Source of the DNA: a virus
Direction: 5' to 3' (one strand)
Length of the DNA stretch: 62,673 bases
IMG/VR virus record: IMGVR_UViG_3300010397_000009
Location: 1-62,673 of that record
Positions 6,952 through 16,292 of this stretch are shown here, piece by piece. A model generated the notes under the pieces. That model was not told the origin of the DNA, made no database searches, and was given only the letters and a program-made list of their open reading frames with translations. The position numbers and the translations under genes were made by a program. The first letter of the stretch is position 1; every line of letters begins with the position of its first letter.

Positions 6952-9690
6952 GTGGGTATCACGGCGCGCGACCTCTTCTTCGTCCTGAAGGTTCGGGACG
7001 AAGCTTCTAGTGCGCTCAACAGTGTTACCCGCGATCTGTTTCGTATTGGCGCCGCGGCCGCTGCAGAAGATAAGAGGGCAGAGGCATCGCGGCTTCGTGA
7101 GCTTGCAGGACAGTCTCGACTTTCCGCAGCCGCACAACGCGAACTGGCCGAGCGACAGAAGCTGAATGGTGCCACTAAGCAGCAGATCGCGGCCACTCTT
7201 GCAGCTGCTCGTGCACACGAAGATGATGCCAAGCAAACATTTGCAGAGGCAACAAGTCTTGATCGTGAAGCAGCTTCACTAGAACGTTCGGCACGTAGTC
7301 ACCAGCGTGTAGCCAAGGCTATGTCCGATGCTGGTAAGGCTGCTACGATCGCCGGTATCGCAATGGCAGGCGCAGGCGCACTAGGAGTAGTTGCGCTGTT
7401 GTCGACTGCTAAGGCTGCCGAGGAATACGGTCGACAGGTTGCTCTGACGCAGACTCAGATCGATGGCTTCAGTGCTAGTCAGGCACAGCTAGCCAAGATC
7501 GGAATTGACACAGCTAATAGTATCGCAGCGCCCTTCGAACAGATGCAGGAAACTCTGTACGACATCTTCTCGTCGACAGATGCTAACCTTGCACAAGGTA
7601 CTGTTCTGCTTAAGGCGTTCAGCAAGGCTGCGGTTGCTGGTCAGGTCGCCATTCGTGATGCCGCTGACTCGACTATGGGAATCATGAACGCGTTCAAGAT
7701 TCCCTTCGAAGATGTCAACAACGTTCTAGACGTTCAGTTCCAGTTGGTCCGTAAGGGTGTTGGTACCTACGCACAGTTCTCGAGTGTGATCGGTCGAGCC
7801 GTTCCCTCCGCTGTGCGCTATGGTGCTAGCCTTCAGGACCTTGCCGGTTCTCTCGCGTTCTTGACCCGTAATGGTCTCAGCCCTGCAATGGCTGCTGCTT
7901 CCGTCGCACGTGCTTTTGATGCCTTGGATAACCCCAAGGCCATCAACAACATGAAGGAACTGGGCATCAATGTCTACGACACAACGGGCAAACTCCGACC
8001 CTTCACGGACGTTCTTGGTGATCTGCAAAAGAAGATTCTAGCACTGCCTCCGAAGGACCGACTTCAGGCTCTGACAGATGTCTTCAAGGGTGCTGGCGGC
8101 ACAATCCAGGCACGACGCTTCCTGGACCAGATCCTCATTGGTAAGAATGCGCCTGCGCAGCTGAAGGCCCTTAAGGGCTTCATTGATGATATGAAGAACT
8201 CCACTGGGCAGTTTGGCGCGGCCTACGATAAGATGTCCAAGACTGTCGCGGCGCAGAGTCAGTTGCTGCACAACCGGTGGGAGACGCTTAAGGTAACTCT
8301 GGGCGTTATCTTCCTACCGATTGCAGTTAAGGTCATCGGTTGGATCAGTAAGCTCTTCATGTGGTTCGAGAAGTTGTCGCCGACTACTCAAAAGTGGATT
8401 GGCTACATTCTGCTCGCCGCAGCTGCACTATCCACGGTTATAGGTTTTGCCGTTGTGCTCGTTGGTGGGTTCCTAACATTGGCTGGAGCTGCTGCGGCCC
8501 TGGGCATTGGCTTTACAGAGATCGCTGTTGCTGTTGGTGCCATCGTAGCAGCTATCGCTGGCGTTGTTCTGGGTATCATTTACTTTGCTAAGCACAGTGA
8601 TCAGCTTAAGGCGATCTGGGCTGTAATAAAGAAGGACGCTATAAGTCTTCGGGACACACTGATTCAGGTGTGGCAGAAGATTACGGATACGTACAACACC
8701 TACCTCAAGCCCGCACTTGAAGACTTCTGGCAGTTCCTCCAGAACAAGGTCATGCCTGTTATCATGCAGGTCGCTGGCCAAGCAATTACGCTTTGGAACA
8801 CCAAGATCAAGGAAGCGCTCCGAGTCATCGGTGACTTCATTGATAAGGGCCTTCAGGTTCTGGCAGACGTTATCACTGGCGTCATCAAGCCTATCTTCGC
8901 AGACATCGCAAAGTGGATTAAAGAGCACGGCGATACGATTCACAAGGTCATCACGGTCATTGGTCAGATCATTAAGTGGGTCATGATCATCTTCGGCGCG
9001 TTGATTGTACTGATCATCGGTGGCGTTATCGCAGCGTTCGTTGCATTCATTGCAATCGTGGATGGACTGCTTCACGTCATCGACTTCTTGGTTCATGCAG
9101 TTAAGCTCGCCTGGAGTTGGCTGAAGGAACTAGGCAGTGCAATCGCTACAGCGGCGAAGGCGCTTTGGAATTGGCTGATGAAGGCCGATGATGCCATGAT
9201 CAAGTTCGGTCAAGCCATCCCAGGTAAGATCACTGGCTTCTTCAAAGGCGCGGGTACTTGGTTGTACAACATCGGCAAGGATATTATCAATGGTCTGATT
9301 GATGGCTTTAAGTCCAAGATGTCGGACCTCGGTAACTTCCTCGGCGGCGTTGGCAGCTTCATCAAGAACCACAAGGGCCCGAAGTCGAAGGACCTTGTCA
9401 TGTTGAAGCCCCACGGTGGCTGGATTATGTCTGGTCTGATCAGAGGTATCAAGGAGTCGATTCCGAAGCTAAAGGGCGCTGTGGACTCTGTGACAAGGGT
9501 GATTAACCCGTTTGCCAGCGGCGTCAGTTCTGCCCACCCTGCATACGCAGGTACGACTTACAAGCCCACGCCGCCTCCATCAGAGTGGCAAGGTAAGACG
9601 ATCAACAATCACATCACAGTCAATACGCAGGAAGTCAACCCACGTAAGCAAGCAGCTGAACTGGGTTGGGAGCTTGCGAACAAGATGTAA
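6952..9690 (+). CDS. Tape measure protein
   Basis: 912 aa, GTG start behind GAGGTGGG. Residues about 25-125 are an Ala/Arg/Glu-rich coiled coil, and about 130-150 form a hydrophobic segment. Residues about 155-440 show the phage tape-measure core (TP901-like, LAGSLAFLTRNGLSPAMAA). Several hydrophobic segments follow between about 480 and 710, and a C-terminal region carries Gly-Pro linkers. It sets tail length and is ejected into the host. By the usual 1.5 Å per residue rule the tail would be near 135-140 nm. Position after the chaperone frameshift pair is diagnostic. Confidence 0.93.
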   Translation: MGITARDLFFVLKVRDEASSALNSVTRDLFRIGAAAAAEDKRAEASRLRELAGQSRLSAAAQRELAERQKLNGATKQQIAATLAAARAHEDDAKQTFAEATSLDREAASLERSARSHQRVAKAMSDAGKAATIAGIAMAGAGALGVVALLSTAKAAEEYGRQVALTQTQIDGFSASQAQLAKIGIDTANSIAAPFEQMQETLYDIFSSTDANLAQGTVLLKAFSKAAVAGQVAIRDAADSTMGIMNAFKIPFEDVNNVLDVQFQLVRKGVGTYAQFSSVIGRAVPSAVRYGASLQDLAGSLAFLTRNGLSPAMAAASVARAFDALDNPKAINNMKELGINVYDTTGKLRPFTDVLGDLQKKILALPPKDRLQALTDVFKGAGGTIQARRFLDQILIGKNAPAQLKALKGFIDDMKNSTGQFGAAYDKMSKTVAAQSQLLHNRWETLKVTLGVIFLPIAVKVIGWISKLFMWFEKLSPTTQKWIGYILLAAAALSTVIGFAVVLVGGFLTLAGAAAALGIGFTEIAVAVGAIVAAIAGVVLGIIYFAKHSDQLKAIWAVIKKDAISLRDTLIQVWQKITDTYNTYLKPALEDFWQFLQNKVMPVIMQVAGQAITLWNTKIKEALRVIGDFIDKGLQVLADVITGVIKPIFADIAKWIKEHGDTIHKVITVIGQIIKWVMIIFGALIVLIIGGVIAAFVAFIAIVDGLLHVIDFLVHAVKLAWSWLKELGSAIATAAKALWNWLMKADDAMIKFGQAIPGKITGFFKGAGTWLYNIGKDIINGLIDGFKSKMSDLGNFLGGVGSFIKNHKGPKSKDLVMLKPHGGWIMSGLIRGIKESIPKLKGAVDSVTRVINPFASGVSSAHPAYAGTTYKPTPPPSEWQGKTINNHITVNTQEVNPRKQAAELGWELANKM

Positions 9691-9699
9691 GGGGGCCCG

Positions 9700-10563
9700 G
9701 TGACACTAACACAGGATTACACGTATCAGCTGGGTGACGCTGGTGTGCTCCTGAATTCGGATTTGACCTTGCTCCCGTTCGTGGACATCGACACGATCTC
9801 GGGTTTGGATTCGCCTGCCTTCCGGGAGTCGCAGCGCGACCACGAAGGTACCGATGGGGACTTCCTCGATGCCGAGTTCGAGCTAGGTAGGGATCTTCTA
9901 CTATCTGGGACAATCTATACCGACCCTAATGATCCCGAAACGTACTTGGATGCGCTACGTTTTAATTTTGCGCCCAGTCGTACGTTGGTCCCGTTCTACT
10001 TTAAGTCGCCTAACAAGCCAGAACGTGTACTGTTCGTCAAGCCACGCGGTGTGCGCTACGATATCAACTCACTACGTCGTACAGGTCTTAGTGCAGCACA
10101 GTTCCAGATGCATGCTGAGGACCCGCGCATTTACACCTCGCTGCTGAAGCAGACAGTACTATCTGCAGGCTCTGCGATCACGTTGGGTCGTGGCTACAAC
10201 AAGTCGTACAACCACGGCTATGGCACCATCGTTACTGTGCCAGACAGCTTCACTGTCACCAATGCAGGCAATCGTCCAGCGCCTGCAACGATCACCATTA
10301 CGGGTCCTGTTACTACACCTCAGATCGTTAGTGATACAGCAGGTGCGACGCTCACCTTCAATATCACTTTGGATGTATCAGATGTACTTGTGATCGATCT
10401 ATTGAATCACACAGTAGTCCTAAATGGGAGCACCAATCGAAGAGGCACGCTCCTAGCTGCGAACTGGTTCCTTCTTCAGCCCGGGGATAACATCATGCGG
10501 TACCGAACCGCCATTGGCAGTGTGACCACCGCGACCGTCGCGTGGCGAGACACCTGGAGATAA
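9700..10563 (+). CDS. Distal tail protein (Dit-like)
   Basis: 287 aa, GTG start. It follows the tape measure gene and has the siphovirus tail-component pattern: an N-terminal β-rich part with FRESQRDHEGTDG and FYFKSPNKPERVLFVKPRGV (about residue 105-125), and a C-terminal galectin-like β-sandwich with two NHTVVLNG-type strands. Dit forms the hub ring joining tail tube and tail tip. Confidence 0.8.
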   Translation: MTLTQDYTYQLGDAGVLLNSDLTLLPFVDIDTISGLDSPAFRESQRDHEGTDGDFLDAEFELGRDLLLSGTIYTDPNDPETYLDALRFNFAPSRTLVPFYFKSPNKPERVLFVKPRGVRYDINSLRRTGLSAAQFQMHAEDPRIYTSLLKQTVLSAGSAITLGRGYNKSYNHGYGTIVTVPDSFTVTNAGNRPAPATITITGPVTTPQIVSDTAGATLTFNITLDVSDVLVIDLLNHTVVLNGSTNRRGTLLAANWFLLQPGDNIMRYRTAIGSVTTATVAWRDTWR

Positions 10564-10564
10564 C

Positions 10565-11590
10565 ATGACTGTCGTTGCGCCTGCTGGGTTCTTCCAGAAC
10601 CTAACAACGCACACTGCCGAAACAGACCGGAGTGTGCCTAACGTACTAACGGTGAACCCGATCGCTGCGAGCTCATTGAAGTCGCAGGGCGGTGTAGCTA
10701 TGACGCTCGGTGGTGGCTTGAAGGTTACGCAGTCAGGCGCACCAGCAATGTCCGTTGACGTTGCACTTGGTACATGTTTGGTGCCAGGTACAGAAGGCGC
10801 TAAGCAGGGACAGTACACGGTTGTGAACGATGCGACCGTCACACTCACAGTCACTGCTGCGCATGCAACGTTGCCTCGCATCGACCTTGTAACTATGACG
10901 ATTCAGGATGCACAGTATAGCGGCGCAGCTAATCAGGCACTGCTCGTTGTAACTGCTGGCACTCCTGCTGCATCACCTGTTGCACCTACTGCTCCTGCGA
11001 ATAGCTTGATCCTTGCACAAATCGCAGTTGGTGCTGCTGTGTCGTCGATCGTTAACGCCAACATCACTGACCGTCGTACCCCGATTACAGCATCGGGCGG
11101 TCTTCAGGTTGTGTCGAGTGCAAACCGTCCTACGAATGGTTTGTATGAGGGTGAATCACTTTATGTGACCGACCGTGACTGGTATGAAACCTACGACGGC
11201 ACTGCATGGAAGGTTCGGGGCACTGCAGTTGTTGCCAACTTCGCAGCACTGTCGAACATTACGAGTCCGTATGTTGGTCAGGTCGTAAACGATGCTGCAG
11301 GCAACGTCTGGTGGTGGACAGGCTCCATTTGGGCACCGAAGCTTTTGAGTGGTACTGCTTCGCTGTCGTTCACTTCCCTGAACTCGTTTAGTCAGAACGT
11401 TTCATTCGCGCAGGCATTCGCTGGCACACCAAACATCATGACCAATATTCACTCTGGAGCCGGCGCTACTGCCCAATGGGGTAGTCGTGCCATCAACGGT
11501 AGCACTACCCAGTTTGCGATCTTTGTTTTCGTCGGTTCGGGCACTTCTACATGGGCTGGTGTAACGGTCCAGTGGGTTGCAACACTGTAA
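10565..11590 (+). CDS. Tail protein with C-terminal H-type-lectin-like domain (receptor-binding candidate)
   Basis: 341 aa, starts 2 bases after Dit. Residues 1-190 resemble the upper collar/baseplate proteins of actinophages (AVDVALGTCLVPG, then ITDRRTPI). The last ~75 residues have the spacing of H-type lectins: a VSFAQAF...TPNI strand pair, an INGSTTQFAIFVF strand and a terminal WAGVTVQWVATL. H-lectins bind sugars, so this is the best candidate for the cell-surface recognition protein. The lectin assignment is by pattern only. Confidence 0.65.
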   Translation: MTVVAPAGFFQNLTTHTAETDRSVPNVLTVNPIAASSLKSQGGVAMTLGGGLKVTQSGAPAMSVDVALGTCLVPGTEGAKQGQYTVVNDATVTLTVTAAHATLPRIDLVTMTIQDAQYSGAANQALLVVTAGTPAASPVAPTAPANSLILAQIAVGAAVSSIVNANITDRRTPITASGGLQVVSSANRPTNGLYEGESLYVTDRDWYETYDGTAWKVRGTAVVANFAALSNITSPYVGQVVNDAAGNVWWWTGSIWAPKLLSGTASLSFTSLNSFSQNVSFAQAFAGTPNIMTNIHSGAGATAQWGSRAINGSTTQFAIFVFVGSGTSTWAGVTVQWVATL

Positions 11591-11605
11591 TAGAGAGGAG
11601 GGATC

Positions 11606-12706
11606 ATGACCGCACACATGAACTATGTGTTCTGCAATATCCGTGATGGGCAAATTCTGGCTGAGATCCCTCTTGAGTCTGTGAACATAACGGGCCAGCT
11701 AGGCAACTCAGGCAACGGTGAACTACGTGGTTCATTCCATCTTGACTCAACGGGTTTTGATAATGACACCATCAACGTAGCAACCGCGCCCGGACTTCGA
11801 TTCTGTATTGCTGAACGTAATGGCATTCCGGTTTGGGGTGGATTCGTTTGGTCTCGCACCTATCAGAGTCAAGCCAAGGCGTTGCAGTTCTATTGCAAGA
11901 GCATTGAGGCGTATCCGTTCTATCGCTACATGCCTAACTTTGTTTCGCATGCTACAGATCAATTGACAATCTTCCGTAACCTTTGGAATTTGATGCAAGG
12001 TGAGGCTGGTAGCGATTTAGGTATTGTTGTTCCTACTTCATTTCCTTTCACACAGTCAATACTTTTGGATGCCGCTGTGCAATCAACGGATTACAAAACG
12101 TATGGCGACATGATAGATGATCTGGCGAATGGCGATCTAGGCTTCGATTGGCGAATTGACTGGACACGTGCAGGCAATGTGTACACGCGCACACTAAAGG
12201 CCGCTCAACCCACATTGGGTTCGCCCTTCGGTGCCAACACTCTGGTGTTCGATTATCCAGGCAACATTTTGAACTACTGGGAGACGGACTCACTATCCGA
12301 CGCGGGCAACAATATCATCACACTGGGTGCGGGTCAAGGTGAGAGTGCACTCACCTCAACAGTGTATCGACAAGACCTTATTGACAGTGGTTACATTCGT
12401 CTCGACGTTAGTGTGTCGAGCAAGAACACTACTGATCAAACGATCTTAGATGGCTTGGCGCAACGGCAGGCAGCACTTCATGCCGCACCAATCAATACGA
12501 TAAAAGTTCAGATGAAGGCGGATAAGGATCCCGAGTTTGGCTCCTACGCACTCGGTGACACTGTCACCCTTTCAATTGAAGATGCTTGGCACCCGGAGGG
12601 CTTCACCAAGGTCACTCGGTTTGTTGCGTACACCTACACACCCGCACAAGCTGGCGCTGTTGAAGAGACCGAGTTGATCTTTGAGGGATTGCAGGAGGAG
12701 GACTAA
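11606..12706 (+). CDS. Minor tail / tail-hub protein
   Basis: 366 aa, with GAGAGGAGGG upstream. β-rich N-terminus with a VWGGFVW element near residue 75, then an α/β middle and a C-terminal β domain (GSYALGDTVTLSIED). This is the usual architecture and place of the siphovirus hub protein (ReqiPepy6 Gp37-like) that closes the tail tip under Dit. The stop overlaps the next ATG. Confidence 0.65.
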   Translation: MTAHMNYVFCNIRDGQILAEIPLESVNITGQLGNSGNGELRGSFHLDSTGFDNDTINVATAPGLRFCIAERNGIPVWGGFVWSRTYQSQAKALQFYCKSIEAYPFYRYMPNFVSHATDQLTIFRNLWNLMQGEAGSDLGIVVPTSFPFTQSILLDAAVQSTDYKTYGDMIDDLANGDLGFDWRIDWTRAGNVYTRTLKAAQPTLGSPFGANTLVFDYPGNILNYWETDSLSDAGNNIITLGAGQGESALTSTVYRQDLIDSGYIRLDVSVSSKNTTDQTILDGLAQRQAALHAAPINTIKVQMKADKDPEFGSYALGDTVTLSIEDAWHPEGFTKVTRFVAYTYTPAQAGAVEETELIFEGLQEED

Positions 12707-13734
12707 TGGGAGCGCAGCGGTACAATGGCGACGTTCCTGACCTCCTCGATCAGATCAAACAATTAAGAAAACGTATCGAAGCACTTGAACGTGGCCCTCA
12801 AGCAGCGTTCACTTCTGTGTCACAAGGTGCAATCAAGGTTTCCGATGGGGCCTCACTTATCATTGGTAGTAGTGTCACTGCCTCTGAAACGACGCCACAG
12901 GTGCCGATAGCAATTCTGACGTACTATGCAGGATTTGATATCCCGATCAAATCCATTACAAAGCTCTTTCCCCAAGATGGTGGTTATCATTACGCTGTCG
13001 TGGGCATGTTCGATCCCACCACGGAGTTCTACGCCGAAGGTTGGGTTAGCGCAAATGGTGTAGTTAACGAGTTCGTAAACCATTTGAGTGCCTTTGACGG
13101 AACGTCTGGTCAAGTTAACTATGGTACAGGACCGACTCCGATCGAGTCCCGGTTCCTTGGCGACGCATCCTTCCAGACTGGTGTATCAATTGAGGCAGGG
13201 TGCGTCTACCATATAGATTCGGGCGCACTGTATGACATTGGTGGCGTCTCTCAGGGTCGCGGCTTTGTTGCTCAAACCGTCTTCACCTCCAACATAGTTA
13301 CGGGCGCCATCAGCGGTACAGAGTACGCAGGCTATGTACTAGGTGAAATAACATTCCTAAATGGTCATGCTTATCGACTTGTAGTTTCTTCAGGTAAGAT
13401 GCGTTCTGCAACTGCACAGCAGCCAGCGATTAATCTTCGAACCTATACTCCTGGTTCACCACCTACGCCAGGGAACGCTTACGTTGGTGGTACAATACTC
13501 AATCAAGGTCCTCGAATGGCTCTCTCATCTACTGGCGTAGATCTATGCTTTGAACCCATAATTACATTCGTGAATAGTAGTGGTTCGGATGTTGTTTCAG
13601 GACTAACTATCACAGTTTCGCCCAACGCTGCACAAACTGTTCAACTCAGTGCCGGCGCCGGTGCCCTTGCAGTTGTTGTTGATATCATTGATATTGGTGC
13701 TGCTTCGGACTGGACCGGCGTACAGAGTTTGTAG
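12706..13734 (+). CDS. Tail fibre / minor tail protein
   Basis: 342 aa. A short N-terminal coiled coil (LLDQIKQLRKRIEALE, residues about 13-28) would trimerise the protein. The remaining sequence is Gly/Ser/Thr/Val-rich β structure with two similar halves, each having a YAGY/VLGEITF-type strand. Typical of a side or tip fibre. It is the last structural gene before lysis. Confidence 0.65.
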   Translation: MGAQRYNGDVPDLLDQIKQLRKRIEALERGPQAAFTSVSQGAIKVSDGASLIIGSSVTASETTPQVPIAILTYYAGFDIPIKSITKLFPQDGGYHYAVVGMFDPTTEFYAEGWVSANGVVNEFVNHLSAFDGTSGQVNYGTGPTPIESRFLGDASFQTGVSIEAGCVYHIDSGALYDIGGVSQGRGFVAQTVFTSNIVTGAISGTEYAGYVLGEITFLNGHAYRLVVSSGKMRSATAQQPAINLRTYTPGSPPTPGNAYVGGTILNQGPRMALSSTGVDLCFEPIITFVNSSGSDVVSGLTITVSPNAAQTVQLSAGAGALAVVVDIIDIGAASDWTGVQSL

Positions 13735-13813
13735 CGCACACACCCAGAACCGGTTGAACACCTACGTCTATAAGAGATGACCAGCCGGGTCTAGAGAAGG
13801 AGAGGCAACGTGC

Positions 13814-14065
13814 GTGAAAATACAAGCCGCGATTACGGGGTTTCGCGACCTGCTGGTCACAGGGGTGGGTCTGTGGGGGGTAATCCACGAGGAGTTGACT
13901 GGCCAGGAACGCCCGTACCTATTGTTGCTTTACGCAATAATTCTCCAGGTCCCGGGAGCGATAGGGCTATTCCAAAAAATGGTGGCTGGCAGGCAAGTCA
14001 TCATGCCACCCGATACAACAACATCATCATCATCATCTCCAGTCTCCTTACCACCGTCGCAATAA
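13814..14065 (+). CDS. Holin-like membrane protein
   Basis: 83 aa, GTG start at 13814. It has two hydrophobic segments (DLLVTGVGLWGVIHE and LLLLYAIILQVPGAIGLF), then a Ser/Thr/Pro-rich hydrophilic tail. This matches a small membrane protein common in actinophage lysis cassettes. A second frame (GTG at 13810) overlaps it and ends with a further hydrophobic stretch fused to the next start. I prefer the 13814 frame because its N-terminus matches the family. Confidence 0.7.
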   Translation: MKIQAAITGFRDLLVTGVGLWGVIHEELTGQERPYLLLLYAIILQVPGAIGLFQKMVAGRQVIMPPDTTTSSSSSPVSLPPSQ

Positions 14066-14090
14066 TCCTAGCCATGATGGGGGAGATGAA

Positions 14091-14375
14091 ATGACCGAGC
14101 CAAAAAGGAAGCGGAGGATCAGTCGAGTTGCAGTCCTAATTGTACTCGGGTACGTTCTTACGAACAGTACCGCAATCATGTACACCAACATCGTATCCAA
14201 TCGCGACCAAGTTCGTGCAGAGCAATCGGCACGTAAGCAGTCACAACTGTTCTGCCAGGTATTTCAAACAATCGATCAAGCCTACCAAGAGACGCCTCCA
14301 GCAACGAAGACGGGCAAAAACTTTGCCCAAGCAATTCACCAGCTCGTGCTGGATCTCAGGTGCTTAGGGGGATAG
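14091..14375 (+). CDS. Single-TM membrane protein of the lysis cassette
   Basis: 94 aa. Basic N-terminus (KRKRR), one TM segment (about residues 12-32), then a hydrophilic outer domain with two Cys (positions about 55 and 91). Located between the holin-like gene and the endolysin, so a holin, antiholin or spanin-like helper is likely. Confidence 0.65.
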   Translation: MTEPKRKRRISRVAVLIVLGYVLTNSTAIMYTNIVSNRDQVRAEQSARKQSQLFCQVFQTIDQAYQETPPATKTGKNFAQAIHQLVLDLRCLGG

Positions 14376-14376
14376 T

Positions 14377-15405
14377 ATGACAATTTTTGCTAGTGACACT
14401 AGCCACTACGATGGTGATGTCACGCCTACGTGGGTTCGAAATGCCATGGCCGAAGGCATTTCAATTTTCACCCATAAGCTAGGGGAAGGTACTGGCGGAA
14501 TCGATAACGAGGCTGCGCAAGCGTTCGCTTCGTTTCGTTCAGCTGGTGCACCCGTCATTGGTCCGTACTGGGTGGTTCGTTCAGGCTCTGTTGGTCCTCA
14601 GGTCGATGCCCTGATCAGTGCTATGAACGCTAAGATCCCTGGTTGGAAGGACCTCGACAACTTCTTCATCCAGACTGACCTGGAACGTTGGGATTACGAT
14701 AACGTTCCTGCTTCGACCGGTATCAGCTTCTCAAACCTAGCTGCACAGGCTACAGGGAAGACTGTTGCGCTCTACGCTTCACATGGTCAGTACGGTGGTC
14801 AGCTTAGTACCTGGAAGGGTATGCTTTGGAACGCTGACTACGTTGGTGGTACAGCAGGCTTTAAGGCACTGTATCCTGGCGACAACTGGAAGCCCGACCA
14901 CGGTAGTTGGAATGGTGGCTGGACTTCCTATTCTGGCCAAGAGCCAGACCTTCTGCAATACACCTCGAAGGCAACGATTGCAGGTAAGACTACTTGTGAC
15001 GCATCTGCCTTCCGAGGCACACTAGATCAATTCAAAGCACTGATTGGTGGAGACATGGCAGACCTAACTGAGGACAACCTCAACGACATCGCTGACCGGG
15101 TGTGGGCGCGTGCGCAGATCGCCAACCCGCCGAACTACAGTAACCCGGGTACCAAGATCCCGCCGTCGCAAAGTCTGGCCTCGATCATGCAGTACAACTA
15201 CGAGGACGACGTCAACGGTCGCGCGACGAAGGCCGACGTCGACGACATCCAGGCCAAGCAGGCTGCGATGCAGGCGGACATCGACGCACAGAGTGCAAAG
15301 CTCGACCAGATCCTCGCAGCACTGAACACGCCTTCGAGTGGTGTTACCGTGGGCGGAGATGTTGAGGTTACTGGCACGCTGCACGTGACCGCCCCTACTG
15401 CGTAA
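14377..15405 (+). CDS. Endolysin, GH25-type muramidase
   Basis: 342 aa. Residues 1-225 show the GH25 lysozyme layout: N-terminal FASDTSHYDG with an early Asp, a strand GAPVIGPYWVV, the acidic motif TDLERWD (about residues 105-111), and LWNADYVGG. It would cut N-acetylmuramyl bonds of the cell wall. Residues about 230-345 are a helical, partly coiled-coil extension (KADVDDIQAKQAAMQADID) with a short β tail, probably for wall binding or oligomerisation. No signal peptide, so it depends on a holin. Confidence 0.8.
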   Translation: MTIFASDTSHYDGDVTPTWVRNAMAEGISIFTHKLGEGTGGIDNEAAQAFASFRSAGAPVIGPYWVVRSGSVGPQVDALISAMNAKIPGWKDLDNFFIQTDLERWDYDNVPASTGISFSNLAAQATGKTVALYASHGQYGGQLSTWKGMLWNADYVGGTAGFKALYPGDNWKPDHGSWNGGWTSYSGQEPDLLQYTSKATIAGKTTCDASAFRGTLDQFKALIGGDMADLTEDNLNDIADRVWARAQIANPPNYSNPGTKIPPSQSLASIMQYNYEDDVNGRATKADVDDIQAKQAAMQADIDAQSAKLDQILAALNTPSSGVTVGGDVEVTGTLHVTAPTA

Positions 15406-15440
15406 CAAAGCACCACACCGCGTTGGCGGTGAACAGACTG

Positions 15441-15505
15441 CTGGCCCGCTAGCCTCGACTGATCTTCCCCCTCAGTCGTCCCTCAGCTAGCGGGCCAGCT
15501 TTTTG
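15441..15505 (+). terminator. Strong bidirectional terminator between converging operons
   Basis: A perfect 12-bp stem (CTGGCCCGCTAG at 15441-15452, CTAGCGGGCCAG at 15487-15498) encloses a second hairpin (CGACTGA/TCAGTCG) and is followed by CTTTTTG. It ends late transcription after the endolysin. The weaker CCGC-gttg-GCGG hairpin lies just upstream. On the - strand no clear U-run follows, but the gene at 15508 also ends here. Confidence 0.85.
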
Positions 15506-15507
15506 CT

Positions 15508-15795
15508 CTACTCACCGTTACGCTTACGCCAGGCCTCTTCCCACCTGGTTCGATGTATGGTGGTGACAATGACGATCAGCTTGCCAACCCATACAAGAGG
15601 CCAGAGAAACATTGCAGCCCCAACACCCAACAGGATGTCGTCGTAGTGGGGCTCATCGCGTAGCGAATACTTGGAGTCGGTGTATTGCGAAGGCGCGTCG
15701 CGTTTGGACCACCCATACATTAGGTACACGGCGGTCTTGATGGTTAGTATTCCTCCGACCACATATATTATTGCGATCGCTAACTTCATATTCAC
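15508..15795 (-). CDS. Two-TM membrane protein
   Basis: 95 aa with two hydrophobic helices (about residues 4-25 and 57-80) and a basic C-terminus. GTG start overlaps the previous stop (GTGA); an ATG two codons inside is an alternative. It is the last gene of the long - strand operon. Function unknown. Confidence 0.65.
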   Translation of the reverse strand: MNMKLAIAIIYVVGGILTIKTAVYLMYGWSKRDAPSQYTDSKYSLRDEPHYDDILLGVGAAMFLWPLVWVGKLIVIVTTIHRTRWEEAWRKRNGE

Positions 15796-16292
15796 CCGCT
15801 TGAGAATTCCGCACGTAGTGCGTACAGGTAGTACTTGTCGTTCATCTTGAATGTCACGTACTGAAGTAGATGTCGCATAGCGTCCATGGCGTGACGCTTA
15901 CTCGGGAGATACAACCCGATCTTCTTTAGCTTTGCGTCGGTCCAGAATGCCTTCCCTTCCGCAGCCATCTGCATGTGCAATGGAACTTGGAAGCGCGAGC
16001 TGAACAACTTCACGACGCCGACGATCTCTGCTGGTGTGTAGATGATCTTCGTTCTGTCGCGTTCATCCTTACGGAAGTTGAACCGCTCACAGATGATCTC
16101 GAACTTCTCCCTAACAACGTTGTCGAGTGTATTACCGTTGACAATGAGATGCTGTCCAACGAGGTAGTCGAATAGGTCACTGTACTGTTGCGGCGTATCT
16201 ACTGGTAGCTGCTCAAAGGTCCAGATCCGGGAAGGCAAATCCAGAATTGCTATTCCTGTTGTCGGACCTGGATCGAGGGCTATCAGCTTCAA
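15792..16292 (-). CDS. RuvC-like Holliday junction resolvase
   Basis: 166 aa with an RNase-H-fold start ALDPGPTTGIAIL (residues 4-16), where the first Asp binds metal. An internal VREKFEII acidic strand and a C-terminal HAMDAMRHLLQY, with His/Asp, supply the rest of the active site. This pattern is typical of actinophage RuvC-like resolvases, which cut replication branches before packaging. Its first ~80 bases overlap the end of the gene upstream. Confidence 0.8.
   Translation of the reverse strand: MKLIALDPGPTTGIAILDLPSRIWTFEQLPVDTPQQYSDLFDYLVGQHLIVNGNTLDNVVREKFEIICERFNFRKDERDRTKIIYTPAEIVGVVKLFSSRFQVPLHMQMAAEGKAFWTDAKLKKIGLYLPSKRHAMDAMRHLLQYVTFKMNDKYYLYALRAEFSSG

Noticed and set aside
13810-14094. 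Alternative start GTG at 13810 as main product
   Set aside because: Its first 60 residues have no structure or similarity, whereas the 13814 frame matches actinophage membrane proteins.
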